This document shows positions 54,403 through 64,000 of a stretch of 64,000 nt of DNA, piece after piece. The DNA is from Gracilaria gracilis. Lineage: Eukaryota; Rhodophyta; Florideophyceae; Gracilariales; Gracilariaceae. Position 1 is the stretch's first letter. Each line of letters opens with the position of its first letter. Below the pieces are notes generated by a model. It was not told where the DNA came from and did not search any database. It saw only the letters and a list, made by a program, of their open reading frames with translations. A program made the translations under genes and the position numbers. The stretch is from positions 280,683 to 344,682 of the forward strand of contig JARGSG010000068.1 of the NCBI GenBank assembly GCA_030374805.1. Direction: 5' to 3'.

Positions 54403-55569
54403 CTAAGAAATTACGAACCCACCATTAGCGCTCCCTCCTTCCAACCCTGCATTCGGATCCTGAGTCTCAGTTTCCCTAAATGTAAAGTTGAAGAACTCCA
54501 ACGGAACACTCTCTCCATTCTCGTACACCCTCCTAGCCCCAAACTGGCTTCCAACCCCTCCCAGCCTCTTCTCCTCCTGCTCCTCCAGTATGCGCTCCGC
54601 CGTTCGAACAGCCGCCGCTACACTACCAAACCCAACTAGTGGCGCCCCACCCGGCAGCTGCCGCGGTACACACACCTCTCCATCCTCGTCCACCATCACC
54701 CCACCGTTTCGCCTCTTCCTCAACCGACTCCCCCCAACCTCCCCTCCATTCCCTTCACCGCTCCTCCCCCTCACACACCCACGTCCACCACGAGAGGCAG
54801 GCGTCACCAGTGACCCTTTCTCTCTTCCCGGCTCCCTTCCAACGCCTTCTTCCCTCACCAGCTCCTTCACCTCCAACAACAATTGGCACGCCTTCCCCAC
54901 CTGTCCCACTTGCACCTCCAACACCTCCACACGTCCCATCAGCCCCATATTCTCCCTTCTAAGCGTCACCAGCTCCCTCCCAACGCACTCTACCATCCCA
55001 CTCACATGCCTTCCAGTCCCCATTCCAGCCAACTTCATCCTTTTCCGAATCGTCGAAATCAAATCCATTGGCACCCCAATCTCCGACACACTCAGCACCA
55101 CCCCTCCCATCTCACCAACCATCTCAGAAAGCCAGTCGTCCAAATGCTCCTTCAGATCCCCTCCAAGTCTCCTCAACCGCACCTCCATCTCCGCCGTGAA
55201 CCATCTCTCCTGTCCTCCATCCCCTCCACCCCCATCACCCCCCCCTCCCTCTCCATCCCCACTTTCCTCCTTCTCCCCCATGCAAACCTTGTCCCCACCC
55301 TCCTCCTTCCTTCCCGGTCGCATTTCTGGTACCTCCGTCCGGTGAAGCAGAGCCACTAGCTCCTCGTCCTTGACGTACCCATTCGACATCGCAGAAATAA
55401 ACGGCGGTTCACGATAACGAAGATGGATAAGAACAAGCGAGATGAAACCAACAGTTGCAGCACTCCCCCCCCACTCCGCACACACGTGGCACTGTAGGCC
55501 ACACACCCACTTGCGCTGCACAACCCTTTTTACCCCATTCACATCCACTCCTATTTCCCGCCATTCCAC
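54403..55569 (-). CDS. PHD-like finger / coiled-coil protein, unknown function (388 aa, probably frameshifted at N-terminus)
   Basis: The N-terminus reads WVCGLQCHVCAEWGG and then loses its cysteines. In the next frame, across a G8 run (about 55466-55473), the sequence ECCNCWFHLAC would complete a C-X2-C...C-X2-C..H-X2-C PHD-type finger, so one base there seems gained or lost. From Met61 (55389) the protein has an acidic, Gly/Asp-rich stretch, amphipathic helices around LRRLGGDLKEHLDDWLSEMV and LVTLRRENMGLMGRVEVLEVQVG, then an Arg/Gly-rich tail. PHD plus coiled coil occurs in ORF1 proteins of some non-LTR retrotransposons, but no reverse transcriptase is adjacent, so this is only a possibility. 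The start at Met61 is an alternative. The plus-strand Pro/Ser-rich frames over the same bases are shadows. Confidence 0.5.
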   Translation of the reverse strand: MEWREIGVDVNGVKRVVQRKWVCGLQCHVCAEWGGSAATVGFISLVLIHLRYREPPFISAMSNGYVKDEELVALLHRTEVPEMRPGRKEEGGDKVCMGEKEESGDGEGGGGDGGGGDGGQERWFTAEMEVRLRRLGGDLKEHLDDWLSEMVGEMGGVVLSVSEIGVPMDLISTIRKRMKLAGMGTGRHVSGMVECVGRELVTLRRENMGLMGRVEVLEVQVGQVGKACQLLLEVKELVREEGVGREPGREKGSLVTPASRGGRGCVRGRSGEGNGGEVGGSRLRKRRNGGVMVDEDGEVCVPRQLPGGAPLVGFGSVAAAVRTAERILEEQEEKRLGGVGSQFGARRVYENGESVPLEFFNFTFRETETQDPNAGLEGGSANGGFVIS

Positions 55570-55956
55570 ACAAATTCCATTTTTTTCTTAGAAATCTCCA
55601 CATTCTCCCAACCTCGGTCCATACCAAATCCCAATGAAACCCCTGATGCACCACCTCTCAAGTACCAACGGTACCATAAACTCTTACTTTCTATGCTTTA
55701 TTTCACTGCATATCTTCTCATAAACACACTGTTCGACCCTACCTCCTCTACAGCCCTGCTGCCCATTTCTTTCCATAACCGAATCATACAAATCCCCTTA
55801 TCCCCTGGAACACTTTTTTCCATGACCAAAACCACAGCCCAGTCGTGTACTTAAAGCTTTCCCCATTCCTTAGAATGTAGACCACTTTCCTTTCAGAGCT
55901 ACCAGCACCCGACACCTTCCAACAGCCCATACCTTCAATCAAACAAACTCTTCACA
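55570..55956. other. Intergenic, no gene recognised
   Basis: 387 bp between the divergently oriented frame at 54403-55569 and the pseudogene starting at 55957, so it could contain both promoters. It is C/T-rich on the plus strand with no clear TATA box. Confidence 0.4.
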
Positions 55957-56786
55957 ATGAGCTTCCATTCATCTCCCCTCCGTTCTACAATCATCCCAGC
56001 TGTTGTCGTAGGTAGAGGCTGTCTTGGCACAATGCTTTACAACAATAGTTCCCCTCGAGACACCTTTCTCTCCATCGAAGACTTCATTTCCGCAGATTGC
56101 CTTCCCCAAGGTCCAATCTTCTTCTGTGGCAGGAACGACCTTTTCGAAAAATTAATTCTATCTTGTCCAGCATCACGAGCAGAAGACTAAGTCTTCATCC
56201 AGAATGGTCACATTCTTCCCATCCTTTCCCAACACGGAATTGAGCACTGCACACGAGCCGCTCTTTACATCGCCGTTCCCACTGTCGGCGCCTCCCCACA
56301 AGATGATGTCACGCCTCTCTCTCCCAATTACCTAACCACAGCCACCGGAATGTGGGCTCTGACAATAGCTGAACGCCTCTGGGCCGCAGGTCTCACTTGC
56401 AGTATCGTCGACGAAAACACCTTTTCCAAGTCTTGTTACCAAAAGCTCGTTTGGATCTTTTCCTTCAATCTCGTCTGTTTTTCATTTGGATTCGTTACCA
56501 TGCATGAAGTGGCTACCAAGTACAAAGTAATGTCTCAACTATAATTAAGGAGCTTCTAGGGATAGTCACCTTCAACACAGGTCTCTCCTTCAATATCCCT
56601 TCTACAGTGGAATCACTTCTGCAATACGGTAGCACCCTTAGTTCCTTCCCAGCCTCTTTCACGGAGTATGAATCCAGAAATGCTTACTTCTATCTCACCT
56701 CTGCAGACGAAAAACTAGCCGGAAGGCAGGAACCTGCCCCTTTCCACACCAACTATGTCAATGTTCTTAGACATCACATTCTCTAG
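55957..56786 (+). pseudogene. Ketopantoate reductase-like (ApbA/PanE family) pseudogene
   Basis: The family reduces ketopantoate with NADPH in pantothenate synthesis. Many eukaryotic homologues are of unknown substrate. The N-terminal VVVGRGCLGTML resembles the cofactor-binding glycine motif. After TAA (56188-56190) the same frame continues with VFIQNGHILPIL and SKSCYQKLVWIFSFNLVC, the latter like the K..W....N conserved helix of the C-terminal domain. A shift near 56535 leads to the C-terminal helical part (TIIKELLGIVTFNTG...) ending at TAG 56784-56786. Total length, about 275 codons, fits the family. One stop plus one shift argues for a decayed gene. Family assignment is by motif only. Confidence 0.5.
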
Positions 56787-56943
56787 TAAGTAGAACAAAT
56801 TGTAAATCTCGTACTCGTTGCAAGTACACACACAACCCGTTTTTGTTCTCCAATTCTTTTTAAGTTGCCGCTGAAACAAATCACCTGCTCACTTTTTATG
56901 TCAAGTCTCTATCACAAAGAAACACAACAGTATAAGTGCTACA

Positions 56944-59900
56944 TTATACCTTCTCATCGCCGTCATCCATTATCATCTGTCCTTCCTCGTAATCACGATC
57001 TGTATTCTCAGCAGGGCCACCTGACATCTCTTCATCTTCCTCTCCGTACTCGTCCTCTCCATCTTTTATATCTTCCATTTCACTCTCTTCCTCCTAACCA
57101 TCATCATCGTCCAACTGGACGTTTGGGTCTTCTTCTAGCCCAAAGTCCTCATCTGCGAACTTTGACCGAAACGCTGGCACCCTGTGCACCGCGTCAGGGA
57201 GCTTGTATCCTTCAGGTACAGAGTACATGTGATACATCAGGCAATTCTCTTTCACCAACACATCCATGTACCCAGCTCCCGCATGAAACACATCCCCTCT
57301 TCCAATAAACACAGAGTAAGGCGGAACCCTGAACTTTTCCACAACCATTGTACGTGATAACCTCCTCAAACTCTTGTCATCCGTCACATACATATTATGT
57401 GACCTCTCACAAAACCCATATCATAAATGAACTCTCCCCAGAGCCCATCACAAAGAACCCCGGAATATCCTCGTTATCCTTCTCCACATTCGTCAACCCT
57501 CGAAAATCAGTGTGCAACACCTGCATTGGGCATCCCTCCCCCGTACACAACACACGCCCTCCGGTCTGCGGCGCATACATCTTTTTCTTCGCCTTGCTGT
57601 TGTTACAAAGCCGAAGAGCCGATGCAATTTGCCCAAACTTTGCCTCCAACAACGCCCGCCTTCTCACCATCATCTCATTTTTCTCATCAGATTCCATGCA
57701 ATCCACAATCCCCTTCTTGATCGTAATATATCGTTTAATTCCCTGCATCATGTCCCCAGCATCCTTTCCTTCCCGCACGTTGATGATAGGATTCCATTTT
57801 GTTCGGTTCTCTTCAAACTTCAAGTCTGGCTGCTCCTTGAAGTCCTTCTCAAAAACCTCCAGCAACCCTTCTTTCACATCTTCATCCACCACCACGCCCT
57901 TCTTCTTCGCCTCCTCTTACATACCTTCATCAGTTCCGAAGTGTTCCAAAACACAGAAACCCCTTTCCATCAATTCCATTCTCTTCGTCGCAAAGTACTC
58001 TCGAGCGAGGTCATCGCTCTCCATTGCCGCCATCTAAAGAGCTCCTTCCTCCCCTCTCGGCTTTCCCTTCAACGGAAGCTTCACCCCAAGAACTGGTTCT
58101 TTCATGCTATTCAGCTCCTTGTGCATATTCCGGGCGGCATTCCAGTACACCGCGTGATGGGCCGCTCTCAAATCCGTCACCCCCAAACACCCTGCCCTGT
58201 GCTCTTTTTGCAAATGAATCATCTCCTTCCACGGGTGCTGATGTTTCGTGGCATTCTTCCCTCCCGGCCACTCACTCGGTAGCGCATTCACGAGACTCGT
58301 CCATGACATATCCGCTCCACCAGCCCACTCACCTGCCTTATACATCCCTTTTGGTGGTATCTCGGGATTCTTATCTTCAAATCCACGCATCATTCCTTCC
58401 TCCACCCCTTCTTCCTCGTCCTGAACGAACCTACTATCGTTCTCACTGCCACCACTTTCATCCTCGTTCGACGACATCAAATTTATTTTCTGTTCTTTGA
58501 AGAACTTCTTCAATGCCAGCTTCGTCATATTCCTGAATAAAGTAACAACCTCCATTGGTATATCTCCAGAAGGGGTCTTCACGGTGCCGTTCTTCATTCT
58601 CTTCGGAGCAGGTTGGATTTCTACCTCATCCTCATCGTCAGTAAGATCAATTAACCTCCTCTTCTTCTTGTTCTTCTCGCTCCCAGCCTTGCTACCCCAA
58701 TCCTCTTCCAGCCGGCTCGGAGCAATCTTTTTCCGTGTGCTCCGCCTCAACCCTGATGGCTCTGCTTCAGGGTCTTCCCCCTACATGGAAGCTTCCGACA
58801 ACATGGGAGCTTCTTCTGCCTCATTAGGTGCTTCGGTTGATGTACCATCACCTACGCCCACCACTTCAACCACATCCTCCCCAACCTCCTTCACCTCCTC
58901 TGAAGTTTGGAGCGATACTTTGAAAACTTCTCGAAGCTTTTACCCGCGGGCTTCACCCTTCTAGACACCATCCCGTCCGATAAACGGCTCGCACCGCCAA
59001 GTTCTATTTTTGCTGTCCGCATACCGAGATATTCCATCACAGACACATTTTTTCCTCCTAAGTTGAATACTGTCTGAAATACTTCTTCAACACTAATCTT
59101 CTTCTTCCCAGTGAGATTGCATAGGTTGTACATACCTATGGCACATTGAAAGAAGTGCTTTCTCATGTCTTCAAAACGACCGGTTCTTGTGGAAGAAGAC
59201 AACCTCAGTTTCACATGCCATTGCAAGCAACGTACGACAAATCGAAACTGCCCATCGATGAGACCCATCAGGAGGTCACTCGAGACATGCGTCAACTTCA
59301 GGGCTGGACCCTCCTCACACACCTTCTCAAAGAACTTCAAAAGCCCCTCACATTCCACAAACTTCAGAGCCAATGTCGCATAGCGAGTCAAGTGATGCAC
59401 GCTGTAGTCTCCGATAGCCTCACTTCCCTTCAAAGCACCAGCTAGCTGCTTCTAAGTAATGCCCTTCCCATCCACATGTGACTCGTCCACGACGTTCTGC
59501 ACAAAAGATACCGTGCTATGAATTTTGTCTGCAAACGACATCTTGAGCACATTCGAACTCATCTCGTTCAGAAGATTGCCGAGTTCTAGTACTTCGTTCA
59601 TTTTCATGGCCTTCCCATCCTTTCTTCCCCACAGCACAACATCCAAAGAACGGACTATATCCACCCACTTCCCGCCTCCCCCATCCGAGTCTCGTAGCAC
59701 AAGAATTCGGTGATATCCGTCTATAAGGGTCACGGGGCACAACAATTCTCCCATCAACAACTATTTCATTCACATCATACTCCCCTAGAGATGCCACAGC
59801 AATCAAACCTACATACGGAAGCCACCCAAAGTTGCAACATTTCATCATCGTCGCCTCCTTGTGTCCCAGATTCACACTTCGTACTGTCTTCTTCGGGATT

Positions 59901-60632
59901 TCATCATCATCTCGATATCCATCGTCAATCTGCGCTGAACATATTGGGCGACGGAAATCTTCTCGAGAAGACAGGATGTTGTCAACCTCCTCGCGACGGA
60001 ACACTGTCTCCTTCATCGAACAAGTCGTCCTCCGGGTCAGTAAGTGAGAGCCTTACTCGTCTGAACGATCCCCACAATATCGTCGTCGGAGTCCTCTCAT
60101 GATGCTGGTGCTCGCTCCCACGGGCTTCTTCATCCGGTGAGAAGAATTTCCTGGAATTTTGGAAGCTTCCTCAGCAGGTTTCTCGAACCTCCAGAGCGAC
60201 CAATTTCTCAGGCTGAGATGTAGAAGACTTGGCAGCCTCGGACTATGGAGTAGGACTTTGCGGAATCTCGATTGGGGCCATCATCGACGTATCCCACGCA
60301 TACAACCCAGCCCACAACAACTCGCTCAGCGTACTTGGTGGGTCCTCTGGACCTTGGAAAACGGTATGGGTACTTCGCGCTTCCATGATTTATAATCTTC
60401 GTCCTCCAGATCACAACCAAGTCTTCACTTTCTAGGGCAGTCGCGTTTAGAAGATGCCCATAGAGCGAAAGGCAAAGAGCCTTCCTGGCACCACCCGGCG
60501 GACCCCACACCTCTCATCTCCGCGGTTCCCACTTTGACCCTGCTCTTTTCCTTTCCAACCGTCACAAACAAATGCACCGCATTCGCCGCCTTTCACTACT
60601 GGCGTAGCAGCGGGCGAAGACTTCTTCGTCAT
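56944..60632 (-). pseudogene. ParB-like (DGxHR) plus 2-oxoglutarate/Fe(II) oxygenase-like multidomain gene, decayed
   Basis: The whole 3.7 kb reads as one ancestral minus-strand gene of about 1,200 codons, now in pieces. It starts at ATG 60632 and shifts frame near 60510 and after 60208. Segment 59452-60016 contains a ParB/sulfiredoxin-fold signature (VTLIDGYHRILVLRDS, near 59715) across a shift. A TAG (59452-59454) sits inside a likely helix-turn-helix (KQLAGALKGSEAIGDYSVHHLTRYA). The middle has helical parts and a basic/acidic linker (RKKIAPSRLEED; LIDLTDDEDE) with a shift near 58900 and a TAG near 58783. The C-terminal domain opens ERGFCVLEHF (TAA shortly after, near 57917). It carries QVLHTDF (near 57505) and FHAGAGY (near 57280), the expected H-X-D...H iron ligands. 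An acidic tail, beyond a TAG at 57094, ends at TAA 56944-56946. Confidence 0.6.
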
Positions 60633-61071
60633 TGTTCGGAGCTTGTGTCATACGCGGCGTAGTGCCTTTCGCCCCTCCCTCTCCCTCGTGTTAGGTGCCG
60701 CCTTTCTCACACTCCTGTACTTGGGTTCGTTCGTCTTCAATCCCACCCCCTTTTATGCTTGCGAGGCGGCATCGCGGTTACACGCGGCTGATAGAATTGA
60801 AAACGATGTTTTACGCCCGTCGAGAACGCTCGCGAGATCGGTAATCTAGTTGTAACGTTCACTCCCGTTCCTTTCCGTCTACTTCATCGCGGATGCGCGT
60901 CCGTTCAATATTAGTTTAAACTGTACACTGTGCCTATATTAAAATTTTATGGCATACTCGTGGGACCTTTACAAAGCTACATAAAGCTACTAACATCTAT
61001 AGTACACTTGTACAACAATTGTTGAGCAATAAAGAAATAAATAAAATTTATGGCGGGCTAATTTCACACTG
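60633..61071. other. Intergenic upstream of the ParB-like pseudogene
   Basis: Contains a 68-codon plus frame (60643-60849) with one hydrophobic segment but no other support, then AT-rich DNA with AATAAA at 61028. Confidence 0.4.
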
Positions 61072-61144
61072 GGACAGCGAACCGGGGTGTCGTAGCGCTT
61101 CATCGGTGCACCGATGAAGCATTGCGACACCCCAGTCCGCTGTC
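61072..61144. repeat. Palindrome 1 (73 bp)
   Basis: Near-perfect inverted repeat centred on tcggTGCAccga, with arms ggacagcg..ccggggtgtcg and cgacacccc..gtccgctgtc. A few arm mismatches occur (agcgc versus gcatt). Confidence 0.9.
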
Positions 61145-61290
61145 AACGGCGCGTTGGCGGTGCCACGTATGCCAGCACCCCCAGTTTCATCACACACGGC
61201 GCGTTGACAGCGGGCGAATTTCACCGCTTACGGCTCGTTGGCGGTGCCACGGGTGCCACCGCCACAGCTTCATCACTCACGGCGCGTTAG

Positions 61291-61363
61291 GTCAGCGGAC
61301 CGGGGTGTCGTGGCGCTTCATCGGTGCACCGATGAAGCGCCGCGACACCCCGGTCCGCTGTCC
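61291..61363. repeat. Palindrome 2
   Basis: Almost perfect over cagcggaccggggtgtcg...cgacaccccggtccgctg, with the same TGCA centre as palindrome 1. It is preceded by tcactcacggcgcgtt, which also precedes palindrome 3. Confidence 0.92.
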
Positions 61364-61620
61364 CAAAAAATGTTTTTGAGTTTTTTTTGAAACGAGCGGC
61401 TGGACAAAGATGATATTTCATATTTTCAACATTTCATCCGAGCCACCCCCAACCACACGTGTGCTGCTGTATAAAAGCCGTCCCCACCCCCCCTCCCAAC
61501 ACCTTTTACGCCCTACCGTCCTGGTCACAACCCTTCTACTGGGATATATTCATCTTCTTCCACAACCGAAAGTATGTCTCGGTTGCGGGAATAGAACGAT
61601 GTATCTCCGTAGAAGGTAGC

Positions 61621-61970
61621 ACACCCTCACGTTTCGAGGCTAGGAATAGGACATCCTTTATATGAGATGAAGATAGTACATCTTTTATCTTTATTTTGTA
61701 AGAAGGATGTCCTATTCCTATGCTGCTTGCGGAGGTTTTCACACACCCTAACGCTTCGTAGCTAGGTATAGAACATCCGTTGGATGAGATGAATTTAGTA
61801 CATCTTCTATCTTTATTTTATGTAACGGATGCTCTATTTCTATGCTGCTTGCGCTTTGAAGCTAGGATTAGAACATCCGTTGCATGATATAAAATTAGTA
61901 CATCTTCTAATTTTATGTGATAAAGCTCTTGTTCTAATACTTTGCTGCTTGGGGAGGTTTTCGTATTTTG
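61621..61970. repeat. AT-rich tandem hairpin units (three, about 107-120 bp)
   Basis: Units start near 61621, 61743 and 61850 with gctagg(a/t)(a/t)tag(a/g)acatcc. Each contains (t/a)agtacatcttnta and ends with tatgctgctt. Units 1 and 2 can each fold: the opening aggaataggacatcc pairs with ggatgtcctattcct in unit 1, with the equivalent pairing in unit 2. Confidence 0.8.
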
Positions 61971-62105
61971 TCACAATCATTTGGCTAAGAATAGGATAGT
62001 TATAGTAAGAAGTATTGCATAGAGTGAGAGCAGGAAATCGTTTGAGTGGCGATCCATGTTCGTTTCACCGTGGGACAGCCGATCGGCACTCACGGCGCGT
62101 TGGAA

Positions 62106-62173
62106 CAGCGGTCCGGGGTGTCGTGGTGCTTCATCGGTGCACCGATGAAGCGCCACGACACCTCGATCCGCTG
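62106..62173. repeat. Palindrome 3 (68 bp)
   Basis: cagcggtccggggtgtcg...cgacacctcgatccgctg with the same TGCA-centred core. It is about 90% self-complementary. Confidence 0.9.
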
Positions 62174-62218
62174 TGCCAGGCTGTCGTTGAAAAATATGGA
62201 AAATAAAATATTTTTTTT

Positions 62219-62292
62219 GGACAGCGGACCAGGGGGTCTTGGCGCTTCATCAATGCATGGATGAAGCGCCACGCCACCCTCGTCCGCTGTCC
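62219..62292. repeat. Palindrome 4 (74 bp)
   Basis: ggacagcggaccaggggg...ccaccctcgtccgctgtcc, with the centre changed to catcaaTGCAtggatg. It starts directly after a T run (62211-62218). Confidence 0.88.
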
Positions 62293-62714
62293 TACCAGCC
62301 GTTCCCTATAACTTCGCGTATATGTTTGCATTCACCAAGTTCCGTGTCCCTCGAGTGTCCACGCTTTCCCTGACACCTCTTTACGGCTTCACGTGCATCT
62401 CAGGCATCGTGCACATCTCCCTGTCGTGTTGAAAGAACTTGTTGAACTTGTTTCGTCGCTGTATAGTTGCTATCCTTACCCGCACGCTCCCGTCTCCCGC
62501 GCACTCTGATTTCTCGTCGGCAGTTATCCCCCGCCCGCTGCAGTCTCCCGTGCGCTACCTTCTCCCCTCCGCTACCTCTTCCTCTCCGCTGCCATCTCCC
62601 GTCCGCTCCGGAAACTCGAATCATAACCCGTCAATGCACCCCCTTCGCGTGCATGCATAAATTGCTCCACATTGTTCATCGAGGTCTACGTCACCGGCAC
62701 CCTCAAGCTCCGAT
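62293..62714. other. Intergenic, no gene recognised
   Basis: C/T-rich on the plus strand with recurring ctcccg and gctac units near 62480-62610. It may be the leader of the following broken gene. Confidence 0.4.
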
Positions 62715-63940
62715 ATGAAGGTCGGAAAACTGTATGGCTCCGGAGATGAGCTTGTGACAGTATGGCTCGCAATCCACGATCATTACGCGTCGACAATGCC
62801 AGATGAAGACCGGCCAAGGAAGGTGAAACACAGCGAGTTCGTTGATTACGTTATCAATAATCGCAATGTCCTACCGCTGGCAAAGAATTACTTCTATATT
62901 TTGTGGTCCAGGACATCTGACGTTTACTGACGTTGAACTACGGTCGTATCTCTGAAGGGGTCTTATCGTCAGCTATACCTCTCACCGAGGTTATTGGACA
63001 TCTTGAACGGTGATAGGGACCGGCGTGTAAGGGAATTCTGGAATGCTTATACCGAGGTGAACTTTAAAGAAATACCGAAGAATGTGACTTTGACCGAGTT
63101 TTTCAAGTCCATGACTATACCTCCTAAGCGAGTGGCACGGGTGATCCTCCCGTTCGCCACAACTGTTGCCACACATTTTCAAAGGATTCTCTTTCTCTCG
63201 CTCATTCAGAAAGTTTCCATGGAGAGTTGTAGGCCAGAAGAGGAAAAGAGGAGACAAGGGATATCCCACACCTTTTGTGAATGTCCAAATATCCAACAAA
63301 CTTCAAGCTCAGCGTGTTGGCTTTGGAGTGCATCTCATAACGAAGGCATGGGATTGTTTCTCTCAATTCCTGGGATTCCCTACCGTGGAGGTCATGGTTT
63401 TTCCATTCATCCGAGTCATGTACGACGACATGCAGTTTCAAGCGATTGAGACGAGGGCAGAGGGGTTTCTTCCAACGGGATAACGACCATCGCTTGCTAC
63501 CGAGCAAAGGTGAAACTGTTATTGAAACAGAGGTCATCCGTGGGCATGGAATTTACCGCTAGACATCGATGCTCCTCCAAATGCTTGCGAAGGAGTTCAT
63601 TTCGGACCTCAACAAGGTTATTGTGAATGAGCAGTTCTACTCAATTTCCGAATCAGAACGATGGAAAGTTCTGAAGACGTTTACCAGAGATCCATCACGG
63701 CGTTTGCTCAGAGATTCGATAGTTTCTCGAATTCGCTTGTGTCCTTCGTCATGGAGGCCATAAGCCCGTTGAAACTGAAAGAATCAGTAAACGTCCCTGG
63801 TATGGCGGTAACGCCGATATCCAAACCAGAACCTGCCATACAAATTGAGATGATGTGGAGGAGGTGGAAGAAATTGGGAAACAAACGAGCCGAAGGAGGG
63901 GATAGGAGAAGAAGGAGATGGTGATACGAACATAGTGGCC
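62715..63940 (+). pseudogene. Unrecognised gene with several frameshifts
   Basis: The reading frame switches but stays protein-like. 62715-62930 (GDELVTVWLAIHDHYASTMPDEDRP) shifts near 62905, where TFTDVELRSYL occurs in another frame. It continues at 62994 (RDRRVREFWNAYTEVNFKEIPKNVTLTEFFKSM), shifts near 63230 into the frame ending at 63483 (FVNVQISNKLQAQRVGFGVHLITKAWDCFSQFLG), then 63569-63763 and 63661-63924 (MLAKEFISDLNKVIVNEQFYSISESER; AQRFDSFSNSLVSFVMEAI). It is helical and charged. No domain was recognised. The 5' start at 62715 (ATG) and the end near 63940 are estimates. Confidence 0.45.
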
Positions 63941-64000
63941 GACATTGGGAAAGGAAGTACTGGTGACGAAGCGTCGGGGTAAGCGTAATGCCCCCACCAT

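Noticed and set aside
54488..55345. 285-codon Pro/Ser-rich plus-strand frame
   Set aside because: Low-complexity shadow of the Gly/Glu-rich minus-strand frame at 54403-55569, which has cysteine and coiled-coil features.
56944..60632. Possibility that TAG/TAA are sense codons here (variant genetic code)
   Set aside because: The same gene also has several frameshifts, and intact genes nearby (e.g. 4479-4760, 14738-15268, copia A) use standard stops; decay explains it more simply.
60643..60849. 68-codon plus frame with one hydrophobic segment
   Set aside because: Starts 11 bp from the opposite-strand pseudogene start and has no supporting signal.
61072..62292. Repeats considered as a CRISPR array
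   Set aside because: Units are long palindromes in unequal spacing with no spacer regularity and no cas genes; the genome is eukaryotic.

Overview
The window reads as nuclear DNA of an intron-poor eukaryote, most likely a florideophyte red alga. That is an inference from single-exon genes with TATA boxes, mixed base composition, an opine-dehydrogenase gene (a family reported from red algae) and abundant copia elements and chromodomain-bearing Ty3/gypsy elements. No rRNA, tRNA, CRISPR array or prokaryotic operon was seen. LTR retrotransposons make up well over half of the sequence, and most host genes between them are broken.

Layout. 1-4207: 3' part of a Ty1/copia element (copia A) with one intact reading frame and its 3' LTR. 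4399-4946: a small gene for a secreted Arg-rich peptide with TATA box and poly(A) signal. 5486-11800: complete copia element (copia B) with 5-bp target duplications and a decayed pol. 12054-12186: an (ACC)n microsatellite, followed by a 3'-truncated opine dehydrogenase gene (12486-13271). 14738-16686: two tandem CCCH zinc-finger genes, each lacking a different cysteine of finger 2. 17634-19131: a non-autonomous Mutator-like element with about 180-190 bp terminal inverted repeats and a 9-bp target duplication.

22332-50754 is a three-level nest. An outer chromovirus (gypsy 1, minus strand, TSD cggtt) was hit by a copia element (copia C, 24945-42811, TSD cgctt). Copia C was hit by a second chromovirus (gypsy 2, 27245-38817, TSD ctttt). 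Removing each insert and one TSD copy puts the interrupted coding frame back in register. LTR divergence, counted by eye, agrees with the order: about 3-4% for gypsy 1 and about 1.8% for gypsy 2. Gypsy 2 also carries a long gene in antisense orientation between its chromodomain and its 3' LTR.

The nest sits inside a gene-free locus (20551-22326 plus 50760-54080) that is unusually dense in short palindromes of the type CCAATTGG and CCATTTGGT. Downstream lie a PHD-like/coiled-coil reading frame (54403-55569), a ketopantoate-reductase-like pseudogene (55957-56786), and a 3.7-kb pseudogene joining a ParB-like DGxHR domain to a 2-oxoglutarate/Fe(II) oxygenase-like domain (56944-60632). These are followed by a block with four 68-74 bp near-perfect palindromes and AT-rich tandem hairpins (61072-62292), and an unrecognised broken gene (62715-63940).

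The genes do not form a pathway. This is a transposon-rich gene graveyard with a few apparently intact genes: the secreted peptide, CCCH gene 1 and copia A.
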